From Neoceratodus forsteri (Eukaryota > Chordata > Ceratodontiformes > Ceratodontidae), in NCBI GenBank assembly GCA_016271365.2, contig CM057456.1:664171501-664235500 (forward strand): a stretch of DNA of 64,000 bases, in the 5' to 3' direction. The notes under the pieces were generated by a model. The model did no database searches and was not told the origin of the DNA. It saw only the letters and a list, made by a program, of their open reading frames with translations. Of this stretch, positions 23,261-34,787 are shown in pieces (the stretch's first letter is position 1; each line of letters starts with the position of its first letter). The translations under genes and the position numbers were made by a program.

Positions 23261-25316
23261 GGGGTGGGTACAAAGGCATGGAGTAAGAAGGGAAGGGCAA
23301 AGAAGCCCAGTTGGTTGACTTGGGAGGTTGTGAAGGTGGTAACAGCCAGCAGAAAGGTATTTCGGAAACTCAAGAAATCGGGGACGGGGAAGGGGTTGAG
23401 AAGGAAGAGTATTAGAAGAAGTCCAGGGAAGTTACCAGGCTAGTCAGAGTGGCCAAGCTCTCAAGAGAACTGAGACTGGCACAGGGTATTATGGATGGAG
23501 AAAAGAACTTCTTCAGATATATTAGAGAAAGGAGGAAGAACAAATACCAGATTGTTAGGATTGGGAAGGATAGAGGGTGGCTGGAGAAGGGGGGGACAGG
23601 CAGAGGCATTAAATGAATACTTCTGTTTTGTGTTTATGGAGGAGAAAGGGGGCAGATACCCCTAGGTGGGGTGGGGTGGGTAGAGGGGAGGGTGACTGAT
23701 GTAGGGATTTTGGGGAAAGGGTTCCAGAAGAATTGAGGGCATTAAGGGTGGACAAGACCAAAATGGCATCCACCCTAGGGTACTTAGGGAGCTGGTGGAG
23801 ATCCTGGTGAGGATGCTGACTGACCTGTTCAATACTTCCCTGGACACAGGAAGCATGCCACATGACTGGAGGATGGCCCATGTGGTGCCCATCCACAAAA
23901 GTGGCCCCTTGGATGAGCCGTGCAACTACAGGCCAGCAAGCTCACATCAAGAGTGGGAAAGCTCATGGAGACAATCCTAAAGGAGCGGCTGGTGACCCTC
24001 TTGGAAGTCAATGGTCTCCAGGATGGTCATCAACATGGGTTTGTCTCTGGCAGATCCTGCCAGACAAATCTAATTGAGTATTATGACTGGGTGACCAGGG
24101 AACTGGGCAAGGGCCATGTGGTGGATGTCCTGTACCTGGACTTCAGCAAGGCCTTTGATTCTGTGCCACAGAGGATGCTGGGAGGGAAGCTGGAATACAT
24201 AGGGGTGGGAACAAAGATGGTAAGTTGGATCACCAACTGGATGTTTGAAAGGCAGCAGAGGGTGGTGATGGTGGTGCGGGAGCTCTCATCTCCAAAGGAA
24301 GTGATGAGCAGGGTGCCACAGGGATCGGTGCTGGGACCAGTGCTGTCTGGGATATTCATAGCTGATATCTCACAAGGGGTCCGGAGTAGGATCAGTCTGT
24401 TTTTGTGGATGATATGAAGATGGGCACTGTAGTAGGTGACACTGAAGGCTGGAGGGGGCTGCAGGATGACCTGAACAATACAGGAGTGGTCAGTAACTTG
24501 GCAGCTGTGGTTCAATGCCAAGAAGTGCAAGGTACTGCACTTCAATGTTAGGAACCACGGGAGGAGCTATTAGCTGGGAGGGGTACAGCTGGAAAGTAGT
24601 ATAGAAGAAAAGCATCTGGGGTGATTATAATGGGCAGCATGAACATTTCATCTCAGTGCAGGAAGACGGTGGCAAAGACCAATAGGATGCTAGGGTGTAT
24701 AGCAAGGGGACTCTCCTCCAGGAATGAGGAGGTGATCCTTCCCCTGTGCAGGTCTCTGGTCAGCCTCACCTAGAGTACTATGTGCAGTACTGGTGCCTGT
24801 TCATGAAGAAGGACATCAAGTTGCTGGAGGTGGTGCAGCACAGGGTGACAAAGATGATCCAGGGATTTGAGGGGAAGTCCTATGAGGAGAGATTAGCAGA
24901 GCTGAACATGTACTCCCTGGAGGAAAGGAGGGATAGGGAGGATATGAGCAAAACATTTAAATACCTCAAGGGGATAAATAAGATTAACATGGCAGAGATT
25001 TTCCAGTTTAGAAGAGGGAGGGATATGAGAGAGCATCAGTTGAGGTTGGAGGGTGGAAGAGTCAGGAGGGAAATCAGGAGGCATTTCTTCATAGAAAGGG
25101 TGGTGGACAGGTGGAATGCTTTGCCCAAGGGGTGGTGTCCTGTAGAATGGTGGGTGGTTTTAAGAGGGGTTGGGATAGGGTGAGGGGAGGGATTATGATG
25201 AAGATGGGTGGGGAAGGTGGGGCAGCTGCAAGTTGAGGGGCTAGCTGCACAATCAAGCAGACTCGATTGACCATAAGGTCTGCTTCTGCTGGCATTTTGT
25301 ATGTTCATATGTTCGT
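23261..25316 (+). mobile_element. CR1-C LINE, 5'-truncated ORF2, nested in L2-like C
   Basis: In order: KKPSWLTWEVVKVV (about 23,305), RVAKLSRELRLAQGIMDGEKNFFRYIRERRK-type linker, LFNTSLDTGSMPHDWRMAHVVPIHKSG (about 23,830-23,905), CNYRPAS, the frame 23,920-24,417 with QHGFVSGRSCQTNLIEYYDWV, YLDFSKAFDSVPQ and RVPQGSVLGPVLSGIF, then a frameshift at FVDD (about 24,400). RT C-terminus at 24,746-25,183: LLEVVQHRVTKMIQGFEGKSYEERLAELNMYSLEERRD and FIERVVDRWNALP. The 3' end is GACCATAAGGTCTGCTTCTGC. The 6-bp direct repeat AAATCT lies at 23,255-23,260 and 25,317-25,322. Same family as 28,455-33,270 and 46,632-47,582. Confidence 0.92.
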
Positions 25317-25436
25317 AAATCTCTGTATACTATCCTCATGTTCCCCTTCCCCCCAGGTTGTACTGAGAGACGAGCAACCTGTTGCTCAGTGAGACTTCCT
25401 GGTGAAACATTTCACTAAATAAATAAATTAGCTCAG

Positions 25437-25894
25437 GTGTCAATCAGCTCCCACGTCAATTCATCCCCAAACAAATTGCTCCCACTACATATCGTAGTGT
25501 ACTCCAACAACAACAACTACAGTACAACTTCCACTTCTACAACCCTTGAGCACATTGCCTCATCTGGTGGGTGAGTTGTGCCGACCTGGAATTTATTTCA
25601 TAATATTTAATTCAGGGGGTGAATTCTCTGGGAAGAATTGATGAGGGAGCAAACTGACTCCAGAGCTAATAGTCTGGGGTGAATTGTCATGGAGCAAAAT
25701 GATCGGGATGAATTGTGACATAGCCCCCCTCACACAGCATGAGATATCAGAAAGTGAAAATGAAACCAATTAAATTGAAACTATAAAATATAAAATCACA
25801 AGTCAGTAAATGTTAGCTCTCAGAAAAAGCACAAATGTTTTGTGACCAATACTGAATGATATCTGCATTTATGTAGCACAAATTTTGAAACTGG
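25437..25894. other. Unassigned DNA
   Basis: No gene. It contains repeated GTGAATT/GAATTG phrases near 25,570-25,710 with no clear unit. Confidence 0.35.
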
Positions 25895-26862
25895 GCTCTT
25901 TAAAAGAGGACACAGATTTAGCAGCTCGGTTCTACCATGCCGAAACGACAACAGCATTGTCAAAGTTTGCCATGGTGAGATCCCCAATGTCAACAGGTGA
26001 CATTTCACCTGTCAGACATTGTGTATTTTCTATCGGGGGGGGGTCTGTGTTCCCCCAACTCCCCTTCTTAAGATAACTAACCCCGAGTTGGAGTTGTTAT
26101 GAAGAGGGAGGCAAATATGGAGAAAGGTCAGCTCGCTTGAAACTTCTCGCCAGCCATTAAATCTTGAAACCTGTCGCAGAGATTGTCACTGTGTAGGGAT
26201 TTTGCTGTTGTGCATTCACTTTGCTAAAAGAAGATACAGATTTAGCAGCTCAGTTCTATCATGCCAAAATGACAACAGTGTTATTGAAGTTCGGCATGGT
26301 GAGATCTCCAATGTCGACAGGTGAAATTTCACCTATCAGACATTGTGTGTTTTCTATTGGGGAGGGGGCTGCGTCCCCCGAACTCCCCTTCTTAAGATAA
26401 CTAACTTTGAGTTGGAGTTGTTATGAAGAGGGGGGCAAATATGGAGAAAGGTCGAAATTTCGCCCTCGGGTCCCTCACAGCAACAATCTCAAAACCTGTC
26501 GAGATTGTCGCTGTGAGGGATTTCGCTATTGTGCATTCACTTTGCTAAAAGAAGATACAGATTTAGCAGCTCAGTTCTACCATGCCAAAATGACAACAGT
26601 GTTATTGAAGTTCGGCATGGTGAGATCCCCAATGTCGGCAGGCTAAATTTCACCTGTCAGACATTGTGTGTTTTCTATCGGGGAGGGGGCTGCGCGCCCT
26701 AACCCCCTTCTTAAGATAACTAACTTTGAGTTGGAGTTGTTATGGGGGGGCAAAGATGGTGAAAAGGAGAAATTTTGCCCTGGGGTCCTCACTGCAACAA
26801 TCTCAAATCTGTCGAGATTGCCGCTGTGAGGGATTTCGCTGTTGTGCATTCGCTTTGCTAAT
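25895..26862. repeat. About 322-bp tandem repeat, about 3 copies
   Basis: The landmark GATTTAGCAGCTC occurs at 25,915, 26,239 and 26,560 (spacings 324 and 321). Each unit carries GTGAGATCYCCAATGTC, TTTCACCTRTCAGACATTGTG, TCTTAAGATAACTAAC and GAGTTGGAGTTGTTATG. Inside each unit AACCTGTCGAGATTG/CAATCTCAAA forms a partial inverted repeat. The last copy is cut at about 26,862. No conserved coding frame survives across copies. Confidence 0.85.
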
Positions 26863-27815
26863 GGTACACCTAACAGCTCTTATTGCTTGAAAACTCTAAC
26901 CAGGACTGCACAGAAGAGAAACTGTCACAAAGGCTTTGATGCAGCATGCTGTACTATGTTGTCTCCTGTCTTCAATTTGTGTAATGCAGCTGAAATATGA
27001 CACTGATTGACTACTTCGCCAGCAAAGCACACTTTGTGAAGCCTCATAGTTTGGGAAGCCTGCTTCACATCTGGCAAGCACTTTGTGAATAACCACAACT
27101 TCGTGAAGATATCCGTGAAATGAAGTTTTGGAACTTCACCCACCACTACTTATTTTCAAGAACATATTATATTGACATGTTTAGACATGTATGAACACAT
27201 AAGCACTGTATCCTTATGATCTATTTATGTTGGTTTGCACTCCAAGTTTTCATTTCAAAAATATGTTTTTAGGCCCAAAATGTCAACGGTCACAGTTTAC
27301 AAAATGTAATTGCAAGCATTATTATGACAAAAATGGCCCCTTGGGCCATCCCAGCTTATAGGGCGGGCTTTTCATGGACTTCTAATTCTCTGACACTGCT
27401 TGATTTTTATCAGGAATCAGGAAGCTGCCTTTTGCCCTCTGCTCAGACTCAGGAAGGTCAGCACAATAACTATTGGTAGAGTGCACTTTGGAGATGGATT
27501 GCATACAAGGTCTGGCAGAAAAAATAAAAATTACCTTGTCAAGGATGAGCTAGTCACTGATTTATCAAAACTAGATTCATTACTAAAAGATACTGCAGGT
27601 ATTTACAAACAAGATATATTTACAGGAAGACAAAAAGTTTACACGTTTACTGAGACTAGGAAATAAAGGAAGTTAGACTGTTAGTGGTTAGAAGAATCTG
27701 AACATTAGCCTCACCTAAAGTCTCTTTGTCTGCCGCTAGCTACAGAAGACACTTCCCCTAGATTGTGCTCCACTCACCATTCAGCTAGCTTCCTTTGGCA
27801 GGGCTTCCTTCTTGA

Positions 27816-27880
27816 GATGGAGAGAGAGAGAGAGGAGGGAGGGAGGGAGGGAGGAGGGAGAGAGAGAGAGAGAGAGACAC
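27816..27880 (+). repeat. (GA)n/(GGGA)n simple repeat
   Basis: AGAGAG runs flank a GGGAGGGAGGGA block. Confidence 0.95.
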
Positions 27881-27952
27881 TCCACAGTTTATGTGCTCAG
27901 GACTGTGGGGGAGTGACCTCTCGCTTGAGTGACAGTTACCCTTTATCACAAC

Positions 27953-27954
<2 letters not shown>

Positions 27955-27985
<31 letters not shown>
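27955..27985 (+). repeat. (GT)n microsatellite
   Basis: An uninterrupted GTGTGT run of about 15 units. Confidence 0.95.
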
Positions 27986-27987
<2 letters not shown>

Positions 27988-28627
27988 CTCATCTCCTTAG
28001 CCTTTCCTCACAATCTTTAGAAGTTTTACGATATGCATCTCGGTCCATTGCCTGACATGGGATCATATCCCAGGAAATACTCCCCAGAGGGATTATGTCT
28101 TAATTGCCCCCTCCCTGCTCCTCCTGTTAGTCATTACCGCTAATCCTCCTATGAGAATGCTGGCAACTCCACAGTGGTGACCAGACCTCATAAGCTGCCT
28201 GTAGATGTTTTCATTCTAGTGTCAGAAAAATGTCTGTACCATTTTTAATTTCAGCAAAGATCACGTGTGCCTAAGATTGGCATCATTTTCTTCTCTCTTC
28301 TGTCTTCATTGCCAGATTTTGTAATTTTGTCCAGATTTCTTAATCCTCTTTCTCTCTCTCTCCCTCCCATCCTGTCTGTCTGTCTATCTCTCGCACTTGT
28401 GTGCTTGAAGAAGGGGGTGATCAGCACAGCATGGCACAGCCAGGTGTGAGGACTTTGTTTTGTAGTATCATAGTAAAAGCCAGCAGAATAGATCCCATGG
28501 TCTATCGTGTCTGCTCGGAAGCCAACCCCCTACTGGGAGCTCTCTCCTCCACCCCCCCCAGCCCCAGTGGTGGTCTTCCCCAGCTTCAGCATCCCCCTGT
28601 ACCCATCCCAACCCTTCTTGAATCATT

Positions 28628-29975
28628 CTACTGTGTTCTCTTCCACCAGACTCCTGAGCAGTGCATTCCATGGTTCCACCACCCTCCTGAAGTAGTGTCT
28701 CCTGAACTCCCCCCTGTATTTCCCCCCTTCCAGCTTCCACTTGTGCCACCTGGTAGTTCCCCCTTCTTAAGCCTGAACACTTCCCTGGCTCCGCCCTTAT
28801 TTATCCCCTTTATATACTTGAAAACCTCTATCATGTCCCCCCTGTCCCTCCTCTCTTCCAATGCATACAGATTGAGTTCTTCCAGTCTCTTCTCATAGGG
28901 CCTACCCTCCATGCCCTGAATCATCCTGGTCACCCTCCTCTGGACCCTCTCCAGCAGCGCTATGTCTTTCTTAAGATGGGGTCTCCAGAAATGCACACAG
29001 TACTGAAGATGTGGCCTAACCAGGGAATTATATAGAGGAAGGATCTCCTTCCTCCTCCTAGAGGTAATACCCCTGGTTATGCAGCCCAGTATCCTGTTTG
29101 CTTTTGCTGCAGCTCATCAAGAATTCTCAGTGTTGTTCATTTTGCTGTCCACCACTACCCCTAGGTCCCTCCCACCCAATGTGACTTGCAGTGTGACTCC
29201 CCCTCCCCCGAGTGTATGCATGGCCTGGGTTTCTGACCCCCAGATGCAGCACCCTACATTTCCCTGCATTGCACTTCAATTCCCACTTCCTTGACCACCC
29301 CCTGGGGTATCCAAATCCCCCTGGTGGGCCTCTCTCCCCTCCTCCCCATCCACCAGTGCTCCCAGTTTTGAGTGATCCACAAAAAGACTCAGCCTACTCC
29401 TAACACCTCTCTCTATGTCTGAGACATAGGAATTGAACAGGAGTGGCCCCAGGACCAAACCTGGGGGACCCCACTGATGACCCTCCTGGGGGAGGAGACT
29501 ATCCCTCCAACCACCACTCTCTGTATTCAACCCGTAAACCAATTTTCCACCCAGCTGAGCAACTGCCCCCACCCTATCCCCCCAGCTTTCTTAGCAGGCC
29601 ATTATGGGGTACCAAATCGAACGCCTTACTGAAATCCAGATAGAGGACGTTCACCAGCCTATGTCGGTCCAGAGCCCCCATCACCAAGTCATAAAACTTT
29701 ACCAGGTTGGTCTGGCATGACCTCCCCAGAACAAAACCATACTGCCTGTCATCCAGGTGCCCCAACCTTTCCAGCTGCCTCCCCAACCTCTCCTTGATAA
29801 TGTGCTCCATTACCTTGCCTACCACAGACGTTATGCTAACAGGCCTATAATTCTCCATCCCCTCTCTGGACCCCTCTTTGTGGATAGGCACCACATGAGC
29901 CACCTTCCAATCTTGAGGCACCCACCCTGTCATCAGAGAGATGTTGAAGAGTGAGGCCAGTGGCTGCCAGCACAT
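28628..29975 (-). pseudogene. Reverse transcriptase and C-terminus of CR1-C
   Basis: Minus-strand pieces. 29,975-29,574: LFNISLMTGWVPQDWKVAHVVPIHKEGSREG, NYRPVSITSVVGKVMEHIIKERL, YGFVLGRSCQTNLVKFYDLV, LYLDFSKAFDLVPH. 29,572-29,276: GPPGLVLGPLLFNSYVSDI and LSLFVDHSKLG. The catalytic FADD box reads FVDH, so one active-site aspartate is lost. 28,996-28,628: RPHLKKDIALLERVQRRVTRMIQGMEGRPYEKRLEELNLYALEERRDRGDMIEVFKYIKGIN. Upstream near 30,090-30,010 lies KTEKAPGPDGLHPRVLKEL. Non-functional as it stands. Confidence 0.92.
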
Positions 29976-30586
29976 CCGCCAGTTCCTTCAACACCCTTGG
30001 ATGCAGCCCATCTGGCCCTGGTGCCTTCTCAGTCTTTAGTGACCAGAGGGCTCCTCTCATCCTATCCACTGTGATTTCGCCCTCCCATCCCACCTCTTTA
30101 TGTCCTGCCCCTCGCCTTTTAGATATGACCCATCCCCTGCTCTGGCCTCATCCAGTCCTTCAGTCTCTAACTGACCTCCTGGTTCAGTGGGCTCCCCTCC
30201 CATTGGGTTGGAAGGATCCCCCACCTCCCCTGGTAAAGACTGAGGCAAAGTACTCATTTAGCACCTCTGCTTGTTCCCCAGCTTTCTACGTCCATCCCTC
30301 CCCAGTCCTAATCCTGCTGATCTGTGCCCTCACTTTTCTTTTCTCCCCTATGTATCTATAGAACCCCTTCCCTCCACAGATATCCCTGGCCAGGTTTAGC
30401 TCCTTCTTCACCTTGGCCCCCCTTACCACTCTGGTGACTCTCTTAGCCAGGAACTCATACTCTACTCTCTTCCTAACCCCCCCCTTGAGTGCTTTAAGCA
30501 TGTGTAGGCAGACATTTTATCCCTCACTGCCTTCTGCACCTCCCGGGTCCACCATCACTGCTTACTGGCCCTACATTGCTTGCGCC

Positions 30587-31450
30587 TTACCTTTGGCAGG
30601 CCCTCGTAGCCTCCTGCACCCCCTTCATAATGGTCTCCCATAAGCTACCAGCATCCATGTCTGACCTTATCTCATCCAAGCACCCTCTAAGAGTCCTTCT
30701 CAAGCCCTCAAAGTCCACCCCCCTGAAATCTATTACTACTGTGTTAGTGCAAATTTCCTCTCCCCCTAGGAACAGAAGAAACCAGACTATGGCATGGTCA
30801 CTGCCTGCCAATGGGCTGTTCACCTCCAGACCCCTTCTCTGGTCACTATCTGCAAGTACAATGTCCAGTATCTGGTCCTGCCTAGTAGGCTCCCCCACAT
30901 GTTGGACTAGGAAGGCATCCTGGAAGACATCCATCAACCCTTGTTCCCTGGCCACTGAGGATGTCATAGTGCCCCAGTCTGCCCCCGGCGTGTTCAGGTA
31001 GCCTATGACCACCACTCTGCCCTTTCCAAGGCCACAGTGAAACCTGATGTTCTCTGCCAGATCATCCTCCAGTTCCTCCTCCATTGCAGAGATCTGTACA
31101 CCACCCTTATTTTAAATCTTTTACCCCCCCATTTGTAGGGTTACCCAAATTGCCTCCACATCTCCTCCTGCCTCTTCGATTCCACAAACTGCTATGTCAT
31201 TTTTGACTATCAACGCCACCCTCCCTTCCCACTCCCCTATTCTTCCTAAACATTATGTAGCCCTCTAAATGTAGCTCTCAATCATGCCTCTGGGTGGCCC
31301 ATGTCTCAATAATTGCCACCACGTCTGCTGCTCCCTCAACTAACATTGCCTGGAGCTCTGGCATTTTATTGCTCATGCTCCTGGCATTGATCAGGGACTG
31401 TCCTCCATCCAACTCCCTCCCCCTCCCCAGTCTTCTCAGACCAGCGCGGA
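30587..31450 (-). pseudogene. APE-type endonuclease of CR1-C
   Basis: ORF2 begins near 31,400 with LINARSMSNKMPELQAMLVEGAADVVAIIETW, the N-terminal NARS/ETW signature of APE endonucleases. The middle is broken (31,278-31,090). The frame 31,084-30,587 gives VVVIGYLNTPGADW, where the usual GDLN aspartate is Tyr, then EPTRQDQILDIVLADSD, SPLAGSDHAIVWF (SDH motif kept) and the linker VIDFRGVDFEGLRRTLRG. The Asp-to-Tyr change should abolish catalysis. Confidence 0.9.
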
Positions 31451-31579
31451 CCCCAGTCTCTCTTCCCCACTCAGTTCCAACTGGTCTTTTAATGCTGCCC
31501 ACAGCCTCCTTTGCATGATCTAGTCCTGAACTCCCGAGCTTCCTCACTGGCGATCTCAGCCTTTCTATCCCTCACCGCT

Positions 31580-32144
31580 TTACAAGTTTAAATCCCACCT
31601 ATCACCTATGAATCCAAAAAGTTTCAGTTTAAGGATCTTCCTCCCCTCCAGGTTGAGGTGCAGCCAATCCCTGGAATATAGCCCCTTGTCTTCCCATGTA
31701 TCACCCCAGGCCCCCATCAACCCATACCCTTCCAACTTGCACCACTCCCTGAGCCACTGGTTCACCCTTCTAGGTTTTTGCTTATTTTCCCTGCTTGCCC
31801 TTGGCACTGGCAGTATCTCAGAGAAGGAGATTAAGCATCCTATAAAGTGGGCAAACCCTGGCCAATTCCCTGAATCTTGCCTGTATCTCCAGTTCACTGT
31901 TCCCTTCAAAATCGTTTGTTCCCAGGTGAACTAGAAAGTCTGGGGATCCCCCGCATTCCCTTGCTATTGAGTATAGCTGGAATTTGGGCTTGTGTACTGA
32001 TAGGCCTAGGATACATTTAGCCTTGACTGGGCTGCATTTTCCCTTCCCAACCCCTTCCCACTGGATACTCCTAATCATGGAGTCACCCAGCAGAAGCACC
32101 TTCACCTCTCCCCCGGAGTTACTAGCCCATTTGTGCCCTTCCAT
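31580..32144 (-). pseudogene. ORF1 SGNH-type esterase domain of CR1-C
   Basis: Minus strand: VKVLLLGDSMIRSIQW (about 32,105-32,055; block I GDS), FLVHLGTNDFEGNSELE (about 31,945-31,895; block III GTND), then after a frameshift WLREWCKLEGYGLMGAWGDTWEDKGLYSRDWLHLNLEGRKIL (block V, D-x-x-H). These are the SGNH/GDSL hydrolase blocks known in ORF1 of CR1-group LINEs (Kapitonov and Jurka described esterase and PHD domains there). All three catalytic blocks are readable. The frame is split near 31,900. Confidence 0.88.
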
Positions 32145-32465
32145 ACTCCTTCTTCTGTCTACTTCACCCAGCTTGCTCCTTGCACCCCCACTGCCAGGGT
32201 CTCTCTATTTTATGCTTGCCCTTCCAGGCTCCCTCTTCTGCCTATATCCCCCAGCTTGCTCCTCTCACCCCCTGCAACTTGGGGGTCACAAGTCTGTGTG
32301 TGCCTTTTCAGACTCCTTCTCCTGACTATGACCCCCGATTGCTCCTCGTCCCTCTCACAGCTTGAGCATCACTAGTTTGATTGTGCTCTTCCAGGTTCCC
32401 TCTTTTGTCTCCCTCTCCCAGCTTGCTCCTTGCACCCCTCACAGCCTGAATATCACTAGTCGCCC
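32125..32465 (-). repeat. Four tandem about 85-bp (28-residue) units inside CR1-C ORF1
   Basis: On the minus strand each unit reads like S/T-D-x-Q-x-V-x-G-x-R-S-K-L-G-E-x-D-x-R-E-P-G-R. Examples are SDIQAVRGARSKLGEGDKRE near 32,455, SDAQAVRGTRSN near 32,365, CDPQVAGGERSKLGDIGRRE near 32,290 and GARSKLGEVDRRRSMEG near 32,190. The last unit runs straight into the esterase domain. Spacing is a multiple of three, so the repeat grew within a coding frame. Confidence 0.75.
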
Positions 32466-32544
32466 TCCTTAACTGTTCCTCGGTTGAACTGTTGCATTGG
32501 CTCCTCCACCTAGGCCTCCTATTACTGCTTCCCTTCTCACCTCC

Positions 32545-33121
32545 CTACCCCCCAGGTTCTGTACTAATGGACCTTTGTGACCTAGTGCTCCCTGCACTCC
32601 CCTCTTCTGGTATTTCCAGACTCAGAGATGGGCTACCCAGAGTTCCCCCTTCCTCAGCCCCCTCCTTGTCTGATTTTCCCTTCCTTGACACTGCCCTGTC
32701 CTGGGTCCTGGTCTCGTCCACCCTGACTCTGCTCTGTGCATCCCCCTCTGCCTTACCTCCCTCAGACCTGGGCTCCTGCCCCCCTTCCCGCCTGTCTGGC
32801 GCCCTGGTCTCATGTTCCTCATGCCCTCCTCCCCTCCTTGGCTCAGACCCCAATCCTATCCCCTGCCCCCCTCTGAAACCTGTCCAATCCATCCCCATCA
32901 GCCTGCAACCCCTTCCCGCCAGTCTCTTTGACCTCATCATCCAGATACAGCAGGGTGAAGCGACTTGTAAGTGTGATGCCTGCCCCAAGTTCACCCACTC
33001 CTGTCTCCCTCCCCTCCCTTGTCTCTCTCTGGGCAGCCCCCTTCCTTTGGAGTGAAGTCCGTACTCTGGTATTTTCATGTCTCTCCCCCCCAGAGCAACC
33101 ATGCGGTCCTAGTCCTGTCAA
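32545..33121 (-). pseudogene. ORF1 N-terminal region of CR1-C
   Basis: Two overlapping minus-strand frames (33,102-32,545 and 33,121-32,843) are rich in Arg, Gly, Glu and Ser. One carries TLTSRFTLLYLDDEVKET and would precede the tandem-repeat/esterase part. The zinc-finger cysteines seen in CR1-A ORF1 are not clear here, so assignment rests on position just upstream of the esterase. Confidence 0.5.
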
Positions 33122-33389
33122 TCCCTCCCCAATACCCTGGGGTACGCCTTTTCTCCTCTCCTATCATCATATGGTTCTTGCCTCCCCTTTCCTCTCCAAC
33201 CCACCCCCCTTCCTTCCTCCCTTCAACTGACTCCTGATCCCCCTTGACCTCCTGTCTGAGACCTGTCAACTGATAACACAGTGTTGTTTGCCATAACTAT
33301 TATAGTAGTAAGCTCCATATTTTTTTTTGCTGAAGTTTTAAATTCTTCTTACATATATTTGTAATTTAGAGTAGCTCATAGAAACACAG

Positions 33390-33590
33390 TGGTTAGCTGG
33401 CCCAGTAGCATGCTGGGCTGAAGCACTGGGCACCTAACCTCCTGCCACACCAGTGACCCAGGGTCAGGAATGGACTCGGGTTGCTCGGGGGCTGGCAGGG
33501 AGAGAAAGGATTGAGCATCCCTAGGACAGCTCTCCTTCCTCAGAGAGAGGGGTTAGTGTGGTGCACTGCTTGCATGACACCCGGCAGTGG
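33390..33590 (+). mobile_element. tRNA-derived SINE, copy 1
   Basis: Begins TTAGCTGGCCCAGTAGCATG (box A-like TGGCCCAGTAG), then GCACTGGGCACC, GACCCAGGGTCAGGAATGG (box B-like), GGCAGGGAGAGAAAGGATTG and GAGCATCC. Collinear with copy 2 (52,921) over about 190 bp. No target duplication identified. Confidence 0.7.
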
Positions 33591-34787
33591 CTAGATGCCA
33601 GCACACATGATCCCACCATGCAAGTGAAGGGATCCATGTTCAGGATGGTGTGGCCATCTCAACAAAGTGGAGCTCGGACATTGCATCCATTGCATGGCTA
33701 TGAGTCCACGGGGAGAAAACTGGTGGAAAATATGGGGGCTGCGCTATATAAAGCCTTCCCCAAGAGAACACTAATGGCCTGCTAGGTACCAGAATTGGTG
33801 AGGGGAGATCAGGACAGCTGGTGCTTATGGGACAAGCTGATACGACTGCTCAGTCTACCAGGGAGCAGAAAAACCTCTATGGAAAAAAAAAAGAGAGTGG
33901 TTGAGTATAACGGCAGCTAGAGACATAGGCCTCACTTTGTCTGATTTATTTCTATTTATTCTGTCTGATATGTAAATGTAATAACATATTATAGAAAATA
34001 TAACTGCTATTTACTGCAGATCTTAGAGAGGGCAGATGAAGGTTTGAGTGAGGTGTAGTTATCTATATGTTTCCATTTATGAATCAAGTACCGCTTATAA
34101 TGGCATGCCACATGTTATTTTCAGTCTCTAACATAGATCAACTGTTGTTGCTCAATCAGAAATAATATAGTGGTGTGTTGTCCTGCCCACTCATTCACTC
34201 ACTCACTCGCGCACTCACTCACCCACTCATATGAGTTCCATTGTTCACCATGTACCACAAATATAGTGCAGTGTTCCACTCATGGTGTCATCCACTCATT
34301 TTAATTTCCAATGTTCATCTAGAACTAGCTATAGTGGTCTGTTACTCACAAAAGGCCAGTCACCGATATGACCATCCCTTTGTTCATCAACCAAGCTATT
34401 GCATTTCATATACTGTGCAGTACCTTTGTGGTCTGTAAAATAGAAATACATATAACATGACACTGAAAAATTCGCAAACATGATTAGCTGAAAGATGTCA
34501 TATGATAGTGCATTAAAATGGCTTATAAAATGGGCATAAACATAAAAAATGCCATTGGTTAAAATATGTCATGTGACCATACATTAACTCTATATATACT
34601 GTACGCACGACTTACAACCAGTTATAGCTTCCTTTGGTAGCATAGCCTGTTTACCTTACACAGAACATGAAATATCAATACACTGGGCATCTCCTAAGCA
34701 ACCTTTTACATCCCTTTGGCAGAACTGTCTAACGGAAAGCCACACAGAAGAAAAGCGTAAAAATGGAAAACATACCTTCATCTCAGT
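33591..34787. other. Unassigned DNA
   Basis: No gene recognised. It includes an (ACTC)n stretch at 34,188-34,230 and AT-rich DNA. The last 300 bp may be the 5' flank or 5' UTR of the Crypton-like element. Confidence 0.35.
34188..34230 (+). repeat. (ACTC)n microsatellite
   Basis: Repeated ACTC/CACT units, slightly interrupted. Confidence 0.9.

Larger units (their letters stand above)
20040..25436 (+). mobile_element. L2-like LINE (element C), 5'-truncated and interrupted by CR1-C
   Basis: The element begins in the last part of the endonuclease (SGILSDMLSYHNPVF, about 20,150-20,190, a decayed SDH-type motif). It continues through RT to a C/T-rich 3' UTR broken at 23,260. The 3' end resumes at 25,323 and closes with a perfect GAGCAA-CCTG-TTGCTC hairpin (25,372-25,387), CAGTGAG and CACTAAATAAATAAATT. 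The nested CR1-C copy at 23,261-25,316 is flanked by AAATCT repeats, which shows the two parts were one element. Confidence 0.8.
26863..28454. other. Unassigned DNA with simple repeats
   Basis: No gene recognised. Simple repeats: (GA)n/(GGGA)n at 27,816-27,880, (GT)n at 27,955-27,985 and a TCTC/TCTG-rich run at 28,345-28,392. An 88-codon reading at 27,400-27,666 has no recognisable domain. Confidence 0.45.
28455..33270 (-). mobile_element. CR1-C LINE, near full length, minus strand
   Basis: Reading from right to left: ORF1 (about 33,120-31,580) with a basic/acidic low-complexity N-part, a 28-residue tandem repeat and an esterase domain, then ORF2 (about 31,450-28,630) with endonuclease, RT and C-terminal region. 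The 3' end at about 28,465 has the family signature AGACACGATAGACCATGG...TCTGCTGGC, shared with 25,245-25,300 and 47,530-47,575. Many frameshifts are present. It is the longest CR1-C copy in the window. Confidence 0.9.
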
